In this document: positions 51,864 through 59,328 of the stretch, piece after piece
Layout of the letters: each line of letters begins with the position of its first letter
Position numbering within the stretch: position 1 is the stretch's first letter
The notes under the pieces: generated by a model
The model's input: only the letters and a program-made list of their open reading frames with translations
Databases searched by the model: none
What the model was told of the DNA's origin: nothing
Assembly: GCA_016900015.1 (NCBI GenBank)
Contig: JACJJM010000001.1
Span: forward strand, 62,001 to 126,000
Direction of reading: 5' to 3'
Length of the DNA: 64,000 bases
Source of the DNA: Phocaeicola coprophilus
GTDB lineage: Bacteria > Bacteroidota > Bacteroidia > Bacteroidales > Bacteroidaceae
Program-made: the position numbers and the translations under genes

Positions 51864-53678
51864 GTGGAAGTACTCGACACGAACGAATACCTGCGCAACA
51901 TCGTGCAGAACTTGCCCGACAGCCCTGGCATCTACCAGTACCTAAATAAGGAAGGAACCATCATCTATGTTGGCAAGGCCAAGAACCTGAAGCGACGCGT
52001 TTACTCCTATTTCAGCAAGGAGCATGCTCCGGGGAAGACGCGCGTGCTGGTGAGCAAGATTGCCGACATCCGTTACATCGTGGTGAAGACGGAGGAAGAC
52101 GCCCTGCTGCTCGAAAACAACCTTATCAAGAAATACAAGCCTCGTTACAACGTCTTGCTGAAGGACGACAAGACCTATCCGTCCATCTGTGTGACGAATG
52201 AATACTTTCCGCGTGTCTTTCGCACCCGAAAGATTATCCGCAACGGTTCGACCTATTTCGGCCCTTATAGCCATATACCGTCGATGAATGCCGTTCTGGA
52301 GCTTATCAAGCGCCTCTACCCGATACGCACCTGCCACCTTGCTCTGACGCCGGAAAACATACAGGCCGGCAAGTTTCAGGTGTGCCTGGAGTACCACATC
52401 AAGAACTGCAAGGGCCCGTGTGCCGGACAGCAGTCACATGAGGAGTATATGGAAAACATCGCCCAGGTGAAAGAAATCCTCAAGGGAAACACACGGGAAA
52501 TCAGTGCGGCCCTGATGCGTGAGATGCAGGCCCTGGCTGCGGAGATGCGTTTTGAGGAAGCGCAGCGCGTGAAGGAGAAATACGAGCTTATCGAAGCCTA
52601 CCGTTCGCGCAGCGAGGTCGTCAGTTCCGTGTTGCATAACATTGATGTCTTTTCCATCGCCGAGGACGAAGGTTCGGCCTATATCAACTACCTCCACATC
52701 ACGAACGGCTGCGTGAACCAGGCATTCACCTTCGAATATAAGAAGCGTCTGGAGGAGACGAAGGAAGAACTTCTCGCCATGGGTATCGTCGAGATGCGCG
52801 AGCGTTACAAGAGCCGTTCGCGGGAGATTATCGTTCCATTCGAGCTTGATTTGGAGCTGGCCGGCGTGACGTTTACCATCCCTCAGCGAGGCGATAAGAA
52901 GACGTTGCTCGACCTTTCGTTGCTCAATGTGAAGCAATATAAGGTCGACCGCCTGAAACAGGCCGAGAAGCTCAATCCTGAACAGAAGAGCGTGCGCCTC
53001 ATGCGTGAGATTCAGGAGCAGCTCCATTTGCCCAAACTGCCCATGCAAATCGAATGTTTCGACAACTCCAATATCAGCGGTTCGGATGCCGTGGCGGCCT
53101 GTGTGGTCTTCAAGAAGGCCAAACCTTCGAAGCAGGACTACCGGAAATACAACATCAAGACTGTCGTCGGACCGGATGATTACGCTTCCATGCAGGAAGT
53201 CGTGCGGCGTCGTTACAGCCGTGCATTGGCCGAAGGCACCCCTCTGCCCGACCTCATCATCACCGATGGCGGCAAGGGACAGATGGAAGTGGTGCGCGAG
53301 GTGGTCGAAGATGAATTGCATCTCAGCATTCCCATCGCCGGCCTGGCTAAGGACAATCGCCACCGAACTTCCGAATTGCTCTACGGGTTTCCGCCTGTCG
53401 TCATCGGCGTGAAGCAAAGCACGCCCCTCTTTCACCTCCTTGAGCGTATACAGGACGAAGTGCACCGCTTCGCCATCACGTTCCATCGTGACAAGCGTAG
53501 CAAGCGACAAGTGGCTTCTGTGCTCGACACGGTGAAGGGCGTCGGCGAGAAGACGAAGACAGCCCTGCTGAAAGAGTTCAAGAGCGTGAAGCGCATCCGT
53601 GAGGCTTCGCTCGACGAACTGGCGGCTGTCGTCGGTCCCTCCAAAGCCAAGCTGGTGCATGACTACCTGAATTCGTGA
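51864..53678 (+). CDS. uvrC: Excinuclease ABC subunit C (UvrC)
   Basis: A 604-residue nuclease. The GIY-YIG domain begins SPGIYQYLNKEGTIIYVGKA (residues 20-39), the UVR motif lies near 205-240 (MREMQALAAEMRFEEAQRVK), the RNase-H-like nuclease domain near 375-540 (IECFDNSNISGSDAVAACVV, LIITDGGKGQ), and helix-hairpin-helix motifs close the protein (VKGVGEKTKTALL). It makes both incisions in nucleotide excision repair. I start it at the GTG at 51864, four bases after the apt stop; the ATG at 51804 lies inside apt. Confidence 0.96.
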   Translation: MEVLDTNEYLRNIVQNLPDSPGIYQYLNKEGTIIYVGKAKNLKRRVYSYFSKEHAPGKTRVLVSKIADIRYIVVKTEEDALLLENNLIKKYKPRYNVLLKDDKTYPSICVTNEYFPRVFRTRKIIRNGSTYFGPYSHIPSMNAVLELIKRLYPIRTCHLALTPENIQAGKFQVCLEYHIKNCKGPCAGQQSHEEYMENIAQVKEILKGNTREISAALMREMQALAAEMRFEEAQRVKEKYELIEAYRSRSEVVSSVLHNIDVFSIAEDEGSAYINYLHITNGCVNQAFTFEYKKRLEETKEELLAMGIVEMRERYKSRSREIIVPFELDLELAGVTFTIPQRGDKKTLLDLSLLNVKQYKVDRLKQAEKLNPEQKSVRLMREIQEQLHLPKLPMQIECFDNSNISGSDAVAACVVFKKAKPSKQDYRKYNIKTVVGPDDYASMQEVVRRRYSRALAEGTPLPDLIITDGGKGQMEVVREVVEDELHLSIPIAGLAKDNRHRTSELLYGFPPVVIGVKQSTPLFHLLERIQDEVHRFAITFHRDKRSKRQVASVLDTVKGVGEKTKTALLKEFKSVKRIREASLDELAAVVGPSKAKLVHDYLNS

Positions 53679-54066
53679 GCCGGCCCGGATCTTTCATTTT
53701 TAAAAATAAAGAGGGCAAAACAAGCTTTAAAGTATAGCCGAGCTAACCTTCCTTTCCGTCCGACCACGGAGTACTATCCGCCCCCGGCTACCCTCCTTTC
53801 CGTGGTCGGGCGGAGTTAATAGGCCTCCGGACACAAGCTGTAAAGGGGCAAGACCTGTCATCAAGCATCCGGATGCGGACGAGGAAGAAAAACGCAGGCT
53901 GTAAGTTGTTTATCTACGGTTTAAATGAAAAAGCCGTGGTGAGCCGGTAGATTGCAGGCAGGTGTGGTTTCTCTGTTTTCAGACATATTACTATATTTGC
54001 AAGGGTGGACCGGACGGCTGTCCATGCCGGAAGTCCACAGTTAGAACATTAAAATCATACAAATCT
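53679..54066. other. Intergenic region between uvrC and dtd
   Basis: It holds REP-like copy h (53736-53822) and a -7 box TATATTTG at 53992-53999 for dtd. No gene is supported. Confidence 0.55.
53736..53822. repeat. REP-like palindromic element, copy h
   Basis: CTTTCCGTCCGACCACGGAG, then GGCTACCCTCCTTTCCGTGG and TCGGGCGG. Same core as the other copies. Confidence 0.8.
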
Positions 54067-54519
54067 ATGCGAATCGTTATCCAACGCGTGCGTCACGCAT
54101 CAGTCACCATCGACGGCGTGCAGAAGTCTGCCATCGGGAGCGGGATGCTTATCCTCGTGGGCATTGAAGAGGCCGACAGCCGGGAAGACATCGACTGGCT
54201 CTGCAAGAAGACGGTCAACCTGCGCATCTTCGATGATGAGAATGGCGTGATGAACCGCAGTATTCTCGAGGCCGGAGGCGACATCCTTGTCGTCAGCCAA
54301 TTCACACTTCATGCTTCCACGAAGAAGGGCAACCGTCCTTCCTATATCCGCGCCGCCAAGCCGGACATCTCCATACCACTCTACGAAGACTTCTGCCGGA
54401 CGCTCTCCCAAGACTTGGGCAAACCTGTGCAGACGGGTGTGTTCGGGGCTGACATGAAGGTGGAGTTGCTCAACGACGGACCGGTGACAATCATCATAGA
54501 CTCTAAAAACAAGGAATAA
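54067..54519 (+). CDS. dtd: D-aminoacyl-tRNA deacylase
   Basis: A 150-residue enzyme starting MRIVIQRVRHASVTIDG. The catalytic SQFTLHASTKKGNRPSY (residues 78-94) and the C-terminal Gly-Pro motif (LLNDGPVTI) are present. It removes D-amino acids and glycine from mischarged tRNA. Start at 54067; upstream in-frame codons lie before the likely transcription start. The stop overlaps the next start by one base. Confidence 0.97.
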   Translation: MRIVIQRVRHASVTIDGVQKSAIGSGMLILVGIEEADSREDIDWLCKKTVNLRIFDDENGVMNRSILEAGGDILVVSQFTLHASTKKGNRPSYIRAAKPDISIPLYEDFCRTLSQDLGKPVQTGVFGADMKVELLNDGPVTIIIDSKNKE

Positions 54520-54839
54520 TGACTATCGAAGAAGCTCAACGAACCGTTGATGACTGGATACGCACCTACGGCGTGCGTTATTTCAGCGAACTGACCAACA
54601 TGACCGTGCTCATGGAAGAGGTGGGCGAACTGGCCCGGGTGATGGCCCGCAAATATGGTGACCAGTCGTTCAAACCCGGAGAGAAGGACAATCTGGCCGA
54701 TGAGATGGCTGACGTGCTTTGGGTGCTCCTCTGTCTGGCCAACCAGACAGGGACTGACCTCACCGAGGCTTTCCGAAGAAACCTGGAAAAGAAAACAAGC
54801 CGCGACAAAGACCGGCATAAGAACAATCCAAAACTTTAA
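54519..54839 (+). CDS. MazG-like nucleotide pyrophosphohydrolase
   Basis: A 106-residue helical protein with the MazG metal-binding motif EEVGELARVMARKYGD (residues 30-45) and DEMADVLWVLLCLANQTG near 66-83. It would hydrolyse nucleoside triphosphates as house-cleaning. It is coupled to dtd (TAATG) and lies 5 bases before deoC. Confidence 0.94.
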   Translation: MTIEEAQRTVDDWIRTYGVRYFSELTNMTVLMEEVGELARVMARKYGDQSFKPGEKDNLADEMADVLWVLLCLANQTGTDLTEAFRRNLEKKTSRDKDRHKNNPKL

Positions 54840-54844
54840 GCGTT

Positions 54845-55894
54845 ATGAAACATAATCAGGAACACGAGTGCGAATGTGGGCATGAGCACCACGACAAGGA
54901 CTGTCACTGCGGACATGACCATGCGCACGATTGTAGCCACGACGACTGCGGATGTGGCGACCCCGGCTGCGACTGCGAAGGGGAGGATGAAGACAAGGAA
55001 CACCTGCATCAGCCCAGCAAGTATGATGCCGCTCTGGCCAAGTATGAAACCAATCTGGACGATGCGGCCGTCACACAGGCCGTCGATGCCATCATCGAGG
55101 CACGTGTGGCAGAAAACAATACGGAAGAGGTGAAGAAGCGCATCCTCTCCTGCCTCGACTTGACATCGCTCCGCACGACTGACACGGAGGAAGACATCCT
55201 CCACATGGTCGAGCGTGTCAACCGCTTTGACGATGCTCACCCTGATCTGCCCTGCGTGGCAGCCGTGTGCACCTATCCTAATTTCAGCCACCTGGTCAGC
55301 CAGTCGCTGGAAGCCGACAAGGTGGAAGTCGCGGCTGTGTCCGGCGGATTTCCCTCCTCACAGACCTTCACCGAGGTGAAGGTGGCCGAGACGGCGATGG
55401 CCCTCCATGAAGGAGCGACGGAGATTGACATCGTGATGGCCGTGGGCAAATTCCTCGACGGGAACTATGAAGACCTGTGCGACGAAATCGACGAGTTAAA
55501 GAGCCTCTGCGGGGAGAAGCTGCTGAAGGTCATCCTGGAGACTGGGTTGCTCCGTTCGGCAGCGAATGTGAAGCGGGCCTCCATCCTGGCCATGTATTCA
55601 GGAGCTGACTTCATCAAGACCTCCACTGGCAAGGACGGTTCTGCCGCTACCCCTGAGGCGGCCTACGTGATGTGTCAGGCCATCAAGGAGTATCACGAGC
55701 AGACCGGACGTATGGTGGGCTTTAAGGCCGCCGGAGGCATCCGCAGCGTGCACGACGCTTTGGTCTACTATTCCATCGTGAAGGAACTGCTCGGCACGGA
55801 ATGGCTCACACCCCGCTATTTCCGCATCGGGGCCAGCTCGTTGGCCAATGCGTTGGTCAGTGACATCGTGGGGGAAGATATGCACTGCTTCTGA
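54845..55894 (+). CDS. deoC: Deoxyribose-phosphate aldolase with Cys/His-rich N-terminal extension
   Basis: A 349-residue protein. Residues 62-349 form a normal class I DeoC: LSCLDLTSLRTTDTEED near 101, VAAVCTYPNF near 138, the catalytic region LKVILETGLL and the Schiff-base Lys in FIKTSTGK near 258. Before it stands an extension with nine Cys and twelve His in the first 55 residues, rich in Asp and Glu (ECECGHEHHDKDCHCGHDHA), a metal-binding appearance. No later in-frame ATG could avoid the extension, so it is genuine. DeoC splits deoxyribose-5-phosphate into acetaldehyde and glyceraldehyde-3-phosphate. The extension may store zinc or copper or sense it; this is inference. Confidence 0.96.
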   Translation: MKHNQEHECECGHEHHDKDCHCGHDHAHDCSHDDCGCGDPGCDCEGEDEDKEHLHQPSKYDAALAKYETNLDDAAVTQAVDAIIEARVAENNTEEVKKRILSCLDLTSLRTTDTEEDILHMVERVNRFDDAHPDLPCVAAVCTYPNFSHLVSQSLEADKVEVAAVSGGFPSSQTFTEVKVAETAMALHEGATEIDIVMAVGKFLDGNYEDLCDEIDELKSLCGEKLLKVILETGLLRSAANVKRASILAMYSGADFIKTSTGKDGSAATPEAAYVMCQAIKEYHEQTGRMVGFKAAGGIRSVHDALVYYSIVKELLGTEWLTPRYFRIGASSLANALVSDIVGEDMHCF

Positions 55895-55918
55895 CACGAC
55901 GCTGTCCGCGGCAAGAGA

Positions 55919-55976
55919 AAACGGACGATACAGGCGAAGACTCCTACCCTCGCCTGTGTCGTCCGTTTATTTTTTG
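55919..55976 (+). terminator. Terminator of the mnmG-deoC run
   Basis: An 18-bp stem (55919-55936 with 55951-55968, one G-U) and 14-base loop are followed by TTTATTTTTTG. It lies 25 bases after the deoC stop. Confidence 0.9.
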
Positions 55977-56225
55977 TCTTCTTGGGAAAATGAATGCCTC
56001 TGAAAATCGTTTTTTCACGTATATCTCATCGTCGGGGCGTAAAAATGGCCGTATTTTCCCATTAGAGGAATTCAAAAGGATACCATTTGTTTCTGTATTG
56101 CAAATAATATGATAGAAATATCTGCTTTTTATTGAGCTTTTTGAAAGTGTGTAAGGTTTTATGGTGACCTAAAGATAGAAATCTGTCTATGCCTCCTGTG
56201 TCGCAAACTAGCGCACGAAGCCGGC
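55977..56225. other. AT-rich intergenic region
   Basis: No gene, repeat or clear regulatory element is seen between the deoC terminator and the end of the M16 peptidase gene. Confidence 0.5.
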
Positions 56226-57446
56226 TCAGCGGTAGATAAGCGTAGTCAGTCCCGCTTCGTCGAACATCTCGTTGGCCACTTCCAGCAGTTGCGACGAGGT
56301 GAGCGCGTCGATGCGGGCGAAAAGCTCCTCTTGACTCTCGTAGCGGTCATAGTGGAGAAATGTCTTCCCCATGTCGAGTGCCAGGTTTTCGAAGTTGTCG
56401 CCTGCGACAGTGATTTGGCCGATGATTTGCTTCTTGGCTGCGGCGAGTTGCGTGTCGGTCAGGCACACGTCGCGCAGGTGGCGCAGTTCCTTGTTCACCA
56501 ATCCCAGGCAGAGGTCGATGTCGGCAGGGTCGCAACCGAAGTAGATGCTGAACACGCCTGTGTCGGTGTATGACGTCAGGTTGCTCTCCACGTTGTACAC
56601 CAACCCGCGGCGTTCGCGCAGCGACACATTCAAGCGGCTGTTCATGCCCGGTCCGCCCAGGATGTTGTTCAGCAGGTAGAGCGCCGTGCGTCGGTCGCTG
56701 TGGGCATCGTAGCTGCGTCGGCCCAGCATCACGTGTGCCTGGTGCGTGTCGCGTCGTTGTGCGCGGGAGACGGGCTGGTAGGGCGGCAAGTCAGCACCGC
56801 GAGCGTTCGCTTTGCCCGGTGCGACGTCGGCTGTGAGCCGTTCCAGCAGGTGCACCATGTGGCGGAAGTCCACGTTGCCGCGCAGGAAGAACACCATGTT
56901 TGCCGGCGTGTAGAAACGCTCCGTCCAGCGCAGTGCGTCGTCCGAGCGGAACTCCTTCAGCCGTCCGGGGTCGCCCAGGATGTTGCGTCCGAGCGGGTGT
57001 CCCTGGAACAGCAGGTTTTCGAAGTCGTCGAAGATAAGCTCCGAAGGGCTGTCCTCGTAGCTCTGTATTTCGTCGAGGATGACTTCCACCTCCTTCCCTA
57101 TCTCCTGCTGCGGAAACGTGCTGTGAAACACGATGTCGGTCAGCAATTCCGCCGCGCGGGCAAAATGCTCGGCCATGAAAGCCGTGTAGATGATGGTCTC
57201 TTCCTTGTTGGTGAAAGCGTTCAAGTCGCCGCCCACGCGCTCCATGCGGTTCAGGATGTGCCAGGCACGCCGTTTCTGTGTGCCCTTGAAGATGAGGTGT
57301 TCGACGAAGTGCGCCATGCCCTGTTCGCGTTCCGCCTCGTCGCGTGTGCCCGCGTCGATGGCAAATCCGGCGTAAGCCACCGACGTGGCCGAGGGTGCCT
57401 GGATGACGCGCAGTCCGTTGGGCAGCGTATGTTGGTTGAAAGTCAT
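56226..57446 (-). CDS. M16 family zinc peptidase
   Basis: A 406-residue protein with the inverted zinc motif HFVEH (residues 46-50) and the distal Glu region EIQSYEDSPSELIFDDFENL near 125-150; GGPGMNSRLNVSLRERRGLVY near 262-282 is the R/Y-containing substrate-binding region. M16 proteins of this single-chain form process peptides. It starts at 57446 (MTFNQHTLPNGLRV); a minus-strand -7 box (CAAAGGTA, 57472-57479) excludes the longer reading to 57533. Confidence 0.94.
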   Translation of the reverse strand: MTFNQHTLPNGLRVIQAPSATSVAYAGFAIDAGTRDEAEREQGMAHFVEHLIFKGTQKRRAWHILNRMERVGGDLNAFTNKEETIIYTAFMAEHFARAAELLTDIVFHSTFPQQEIGKEVEVILDEIQSYEDSPSELIFDDFENLLFQGHPLGRNILGDPGRLKEFRSDDALRWTERFYTPANMVFFLRGNVDFRHMVHLLERLTADVAPGKANARGADLPPYQPVSRAQRRDTHQAHVMLGRRSYDAHSDRRTALYLLNNILGGPGMNSRLNVSLRERRGLVYNVESNLTSYTDTGVFSIYFGCDPADIDLCLGLVNKELRHLRDVCLTDTQLAAAKKQIIGQITVAGDNFENLALDMGKTFLHYDRYESQEELFARIDALTSSQLLEVANEMFDEAGLTTLIYR

Positions 57447-57567
57447 TTCCTTGTTCTTTGGTTTGTTCCTGCAAAGGTAGTGTTTTTTTAAGAGAACGTA
57501 CAGCCACTGGTTCGTCCGTACATGGAATGCCAAGTTCTATCCAGTCATCTGTTCCCTTTAAATCCCC

Positions 57568-57663
57568 CGTTTCCACCCCCTCCTTTCCGCCCGACCACGC
57601 AAAGGAGTCCGTCCTCGCCTACCCTCCTTTCCGCTCCCGGCTACCCTTTAGGGCGTGGTCGGG
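57568..57663. repeat. REP-like palindromic element, copy i
   Basis: CTCCTTTCCGCCCGACCACG, then CTACCCTCCTTTCCGCTCCC and GGCGTGGTCGG. A variant copy in which the arms are less symmetrical. Confidence 0.7.
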
Positions 57664-57805
57664 GGTGCATTGGGGCGCATTTTGCAGCTGTGGTTCGTTG
57701 CTCCTGATGGGGGCTGCCGGCGAACGTCCGGAAGCGCGATTGTGAGTGGCAGAAAAATGTAGGGAAATAAATTCGCATTAAATTGTTATGATTTGATAAC
57801 TTTTG

Positions 57806-57837
57806 TTTGCGTTTATAAATGGATATACTTATCTTTG
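57806..57837 (+). promoter_or_regulatory. Promoter of the DUF3089 gene
   Basis: TTTG at 57806-57809 and TATCTTTG at 57830-57837 are exactly 20 bp apart, a full match to the Bacteroidetes -33/-7 consensus. Confidence 0.75.
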
Positions 57838-57861
57838 CATGGAAAACTAGAATTTGTGCTT

Positions 57862-58827
57862 ATGAATAAGGTCTATTTTGCCCTGCTCTATTGGCTGTGC
57901 GCCGTGTGTGTGGGGTGTTCCGACGGCCCGGCACGCTATGTGTTGCCGACAGAGCCTGACTATGCACAGGAAAGTGCGTGGTACAAGGAAGCAAACGCCG
58001 TGGACGGTGGTTTGCAGGCCGATGTGTTCTATGTCGCTCCTACGTGCGTGTGGGACTGGCAGGACGCGCAGGGCCGTGTGATGCACTTCGAGGATGTCTA
58101 CAATGAAGACCAGCGTCGCGCTTTGCGTCCTTCGCTGGAGCTGGCTGCTGATATTTTTGCTGACTCGTATAACTTCTATGCGCCATACTACCGCCAGATT
58201 ACGCTGGAGTCGTGGATGGAGGGGGAGGACACCGTGGAGAAGCGTTTCCCCTATGCGATGGCCGACGTGAAGCGTGCTTTCGACTACTATCTGGAGCATG
58301 AGAACGGCGGGCGTCCTTTCATCCTTGCCGGGTTCAGCCAGGGGGCGAAGGCTGTGGTCGAGCTGTTGAAGGACATGCCTTCGGGCGTGTACGAGCGGTT
58401 GGTGGCGGCATACGTCATCGGCTATAATGTGAGCGAACGTGAGGCGGAGTATTTCAAGACTATCGAGGCTGCACGGGACTCTGTGGACACGGGTGTGACG
58501 GTGTGTTATAACTCCGTCGACAGCGTGGATGCCATCTGCCCTGTTCTCTCGGACAGCTATCTGTGCATCAATCCTGTCAACTGGAAGACGGACGGCAGTC
58601 CAGCTTACCTCAACGACTCTGTGACGGTGCGCATCGACACGAAGCATCATGTCTTGCTCGTGGACGGTTTCGACGAGAAGCAATATTACCTGCCTTCGCT
58701 GGGCGCGATGTTCAAGGAGGGCAACTACCACTTGCAGGAACTCACGTTCTATCAGGATTGTTTGAACCGGAACGTCAAGCAGCGTGTGCGGAGCTACTAC
58801 CGGCAGCCGCATAAGAGGGGCTTCTGA
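57862..58827 (+). CDS. DUF3089 alpha/beta-hydrolase-like lipoprotein
   Basis: A 321-residue lipoprotein (lipobox Cys19, CVGC). It shows DVFYVAPTCVWDW near residues 54-66, YYRQITLESW near 109, and the nucleophile elbow GFSQGAK with Ser159, followed by AYVIGYNV. DUF3089 proteins belong to the alpha/beta-hydrolase clan; their substrates are not known. Start at 57862 (MNKVYFALLYW) is chosen for its signal peptide and the promoter 25 bases upstream. Confidence 0.88.
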   Translation: MNKVYFALLYWLCAVCVGCSDGPARYVLPTEPDYAQESAWYKEANAVDGGLQADVFYVAPTCVWDWQDAQGRVMHFEDVYNEDQRRALRPSLELAADIFADSYNFYAPYYRQITLESWMEGEDTVEKRFPYAMADVKRAFDYYLEHENGGRPFILAGFSQGAKAVVELLKDMPSGVYERLVAAYVIGYNVSEREAEYFKTIEAARDSVDTGVTVCYNSVDSVDAICPVLSDSYLCINPVNWKTDGSPAYLNDSVTVRIDTKHHVLLVDGFDEKQYYLPSLGAMFKEGNYHLQELTFYQDCLNRNVKQRVRSYYRQPHKRGF

Positions 58828-58877
58828 CGGGCATAGGCGTGCCAGGAAGCCTTTGAGGCTGGTGTCCGGATAAGGAA

Positions 58878-58928
58878 GGCGCGGAACGCGCAGGCTTTGA
58901 TTGTAGCCCGCGTATTCCGCGCCATTTT
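58878..58928. terminator. Terminator between convergent genes
   Basis: A 19-bp imperfect stem (58878-58896 with 58905-58923) and 8-base loop are followed by ATTTTTG on the plus strand. It lies between the DUF3089 and HMA genes. Confidence 0.8.
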
Positions 58929-58976
58929 TGTGTCTGAAGAATGCCGTATGTCACGGCATGAGCTTTGTGTGGGCTG

Positions 58977-59279
58977 TTATTTCTTGACAGCCTCGTCCTT
59001 GATGACTTTTGCCTCATAGCCGAATTTGGCGAAGCCTTCTTTCAGCTTGTCGATGGAGGTCTTTTTTGCATCGTAGACGATGGTGACGGTGTGGTCTTTC
59101 ACGTTGGTCTCCAGCTTCTTCAGTCCCTTTTCGAAGGAAATGTTTTTCTGGACCTTCTTCTCGCAGTTCTCGCAGACCATCTGCTGCACTTTGAACATCA
59201 CTTTACGCAGCTCTTTGGCTGACACGTTCAGGCCGCCTAACATGACAGCCATGAGGGATAATACGATGATTCGTTTCAT
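58977..59279 (-). CDS. Secreted heavy-metal-associated (HMA) domain protein
   Basis: A 100-residue protein with a signal peptide (residues 1-21) and a single HMA fold. The metal site is MVCENCEKK (Cys36, Cys39). HMA domains bind Cu(I) or other soft metals and pass them on. It lies 49 bases after a TonB-dependent receptor gene on the same strand, so the two are probably an operon for periplasmic metal handling or uptake. Confidence 0.9.
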   Translation of the reverse strand: MKRIIVLSLMAVMLGGLNVSAKELRKVMFKVQQMVCENCEKKVQKNISFEKGLKKLETNVKDHTVTIVYDAKKTSIDKLKEGFAKFGYEAKVIKDEAVKK

Positions 59280-59328
59280 ACTACTTTTTGTTTTTGAGGT
59301 TAGATAAAAATGGATATTGGGTCATGTA

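Larger units (their letters stand above)
57447..57861. other. Intergenic region between divergent M16 and DUF3089 genes
   Basis: It contains the -7 box of the M16 gene, REP-like copy i (57568-57663) and the promoter of the DUF3089 gene (57806-57837). No gene is supported. Confidence 0.55.

Noticed and set aside
1479-57663. Reading the repeated GC-rich elements as a CRISPR array
   Set aside because: Copies are kilobases apart, variable in length and palindromic, with no regular spacers and no cas genes.
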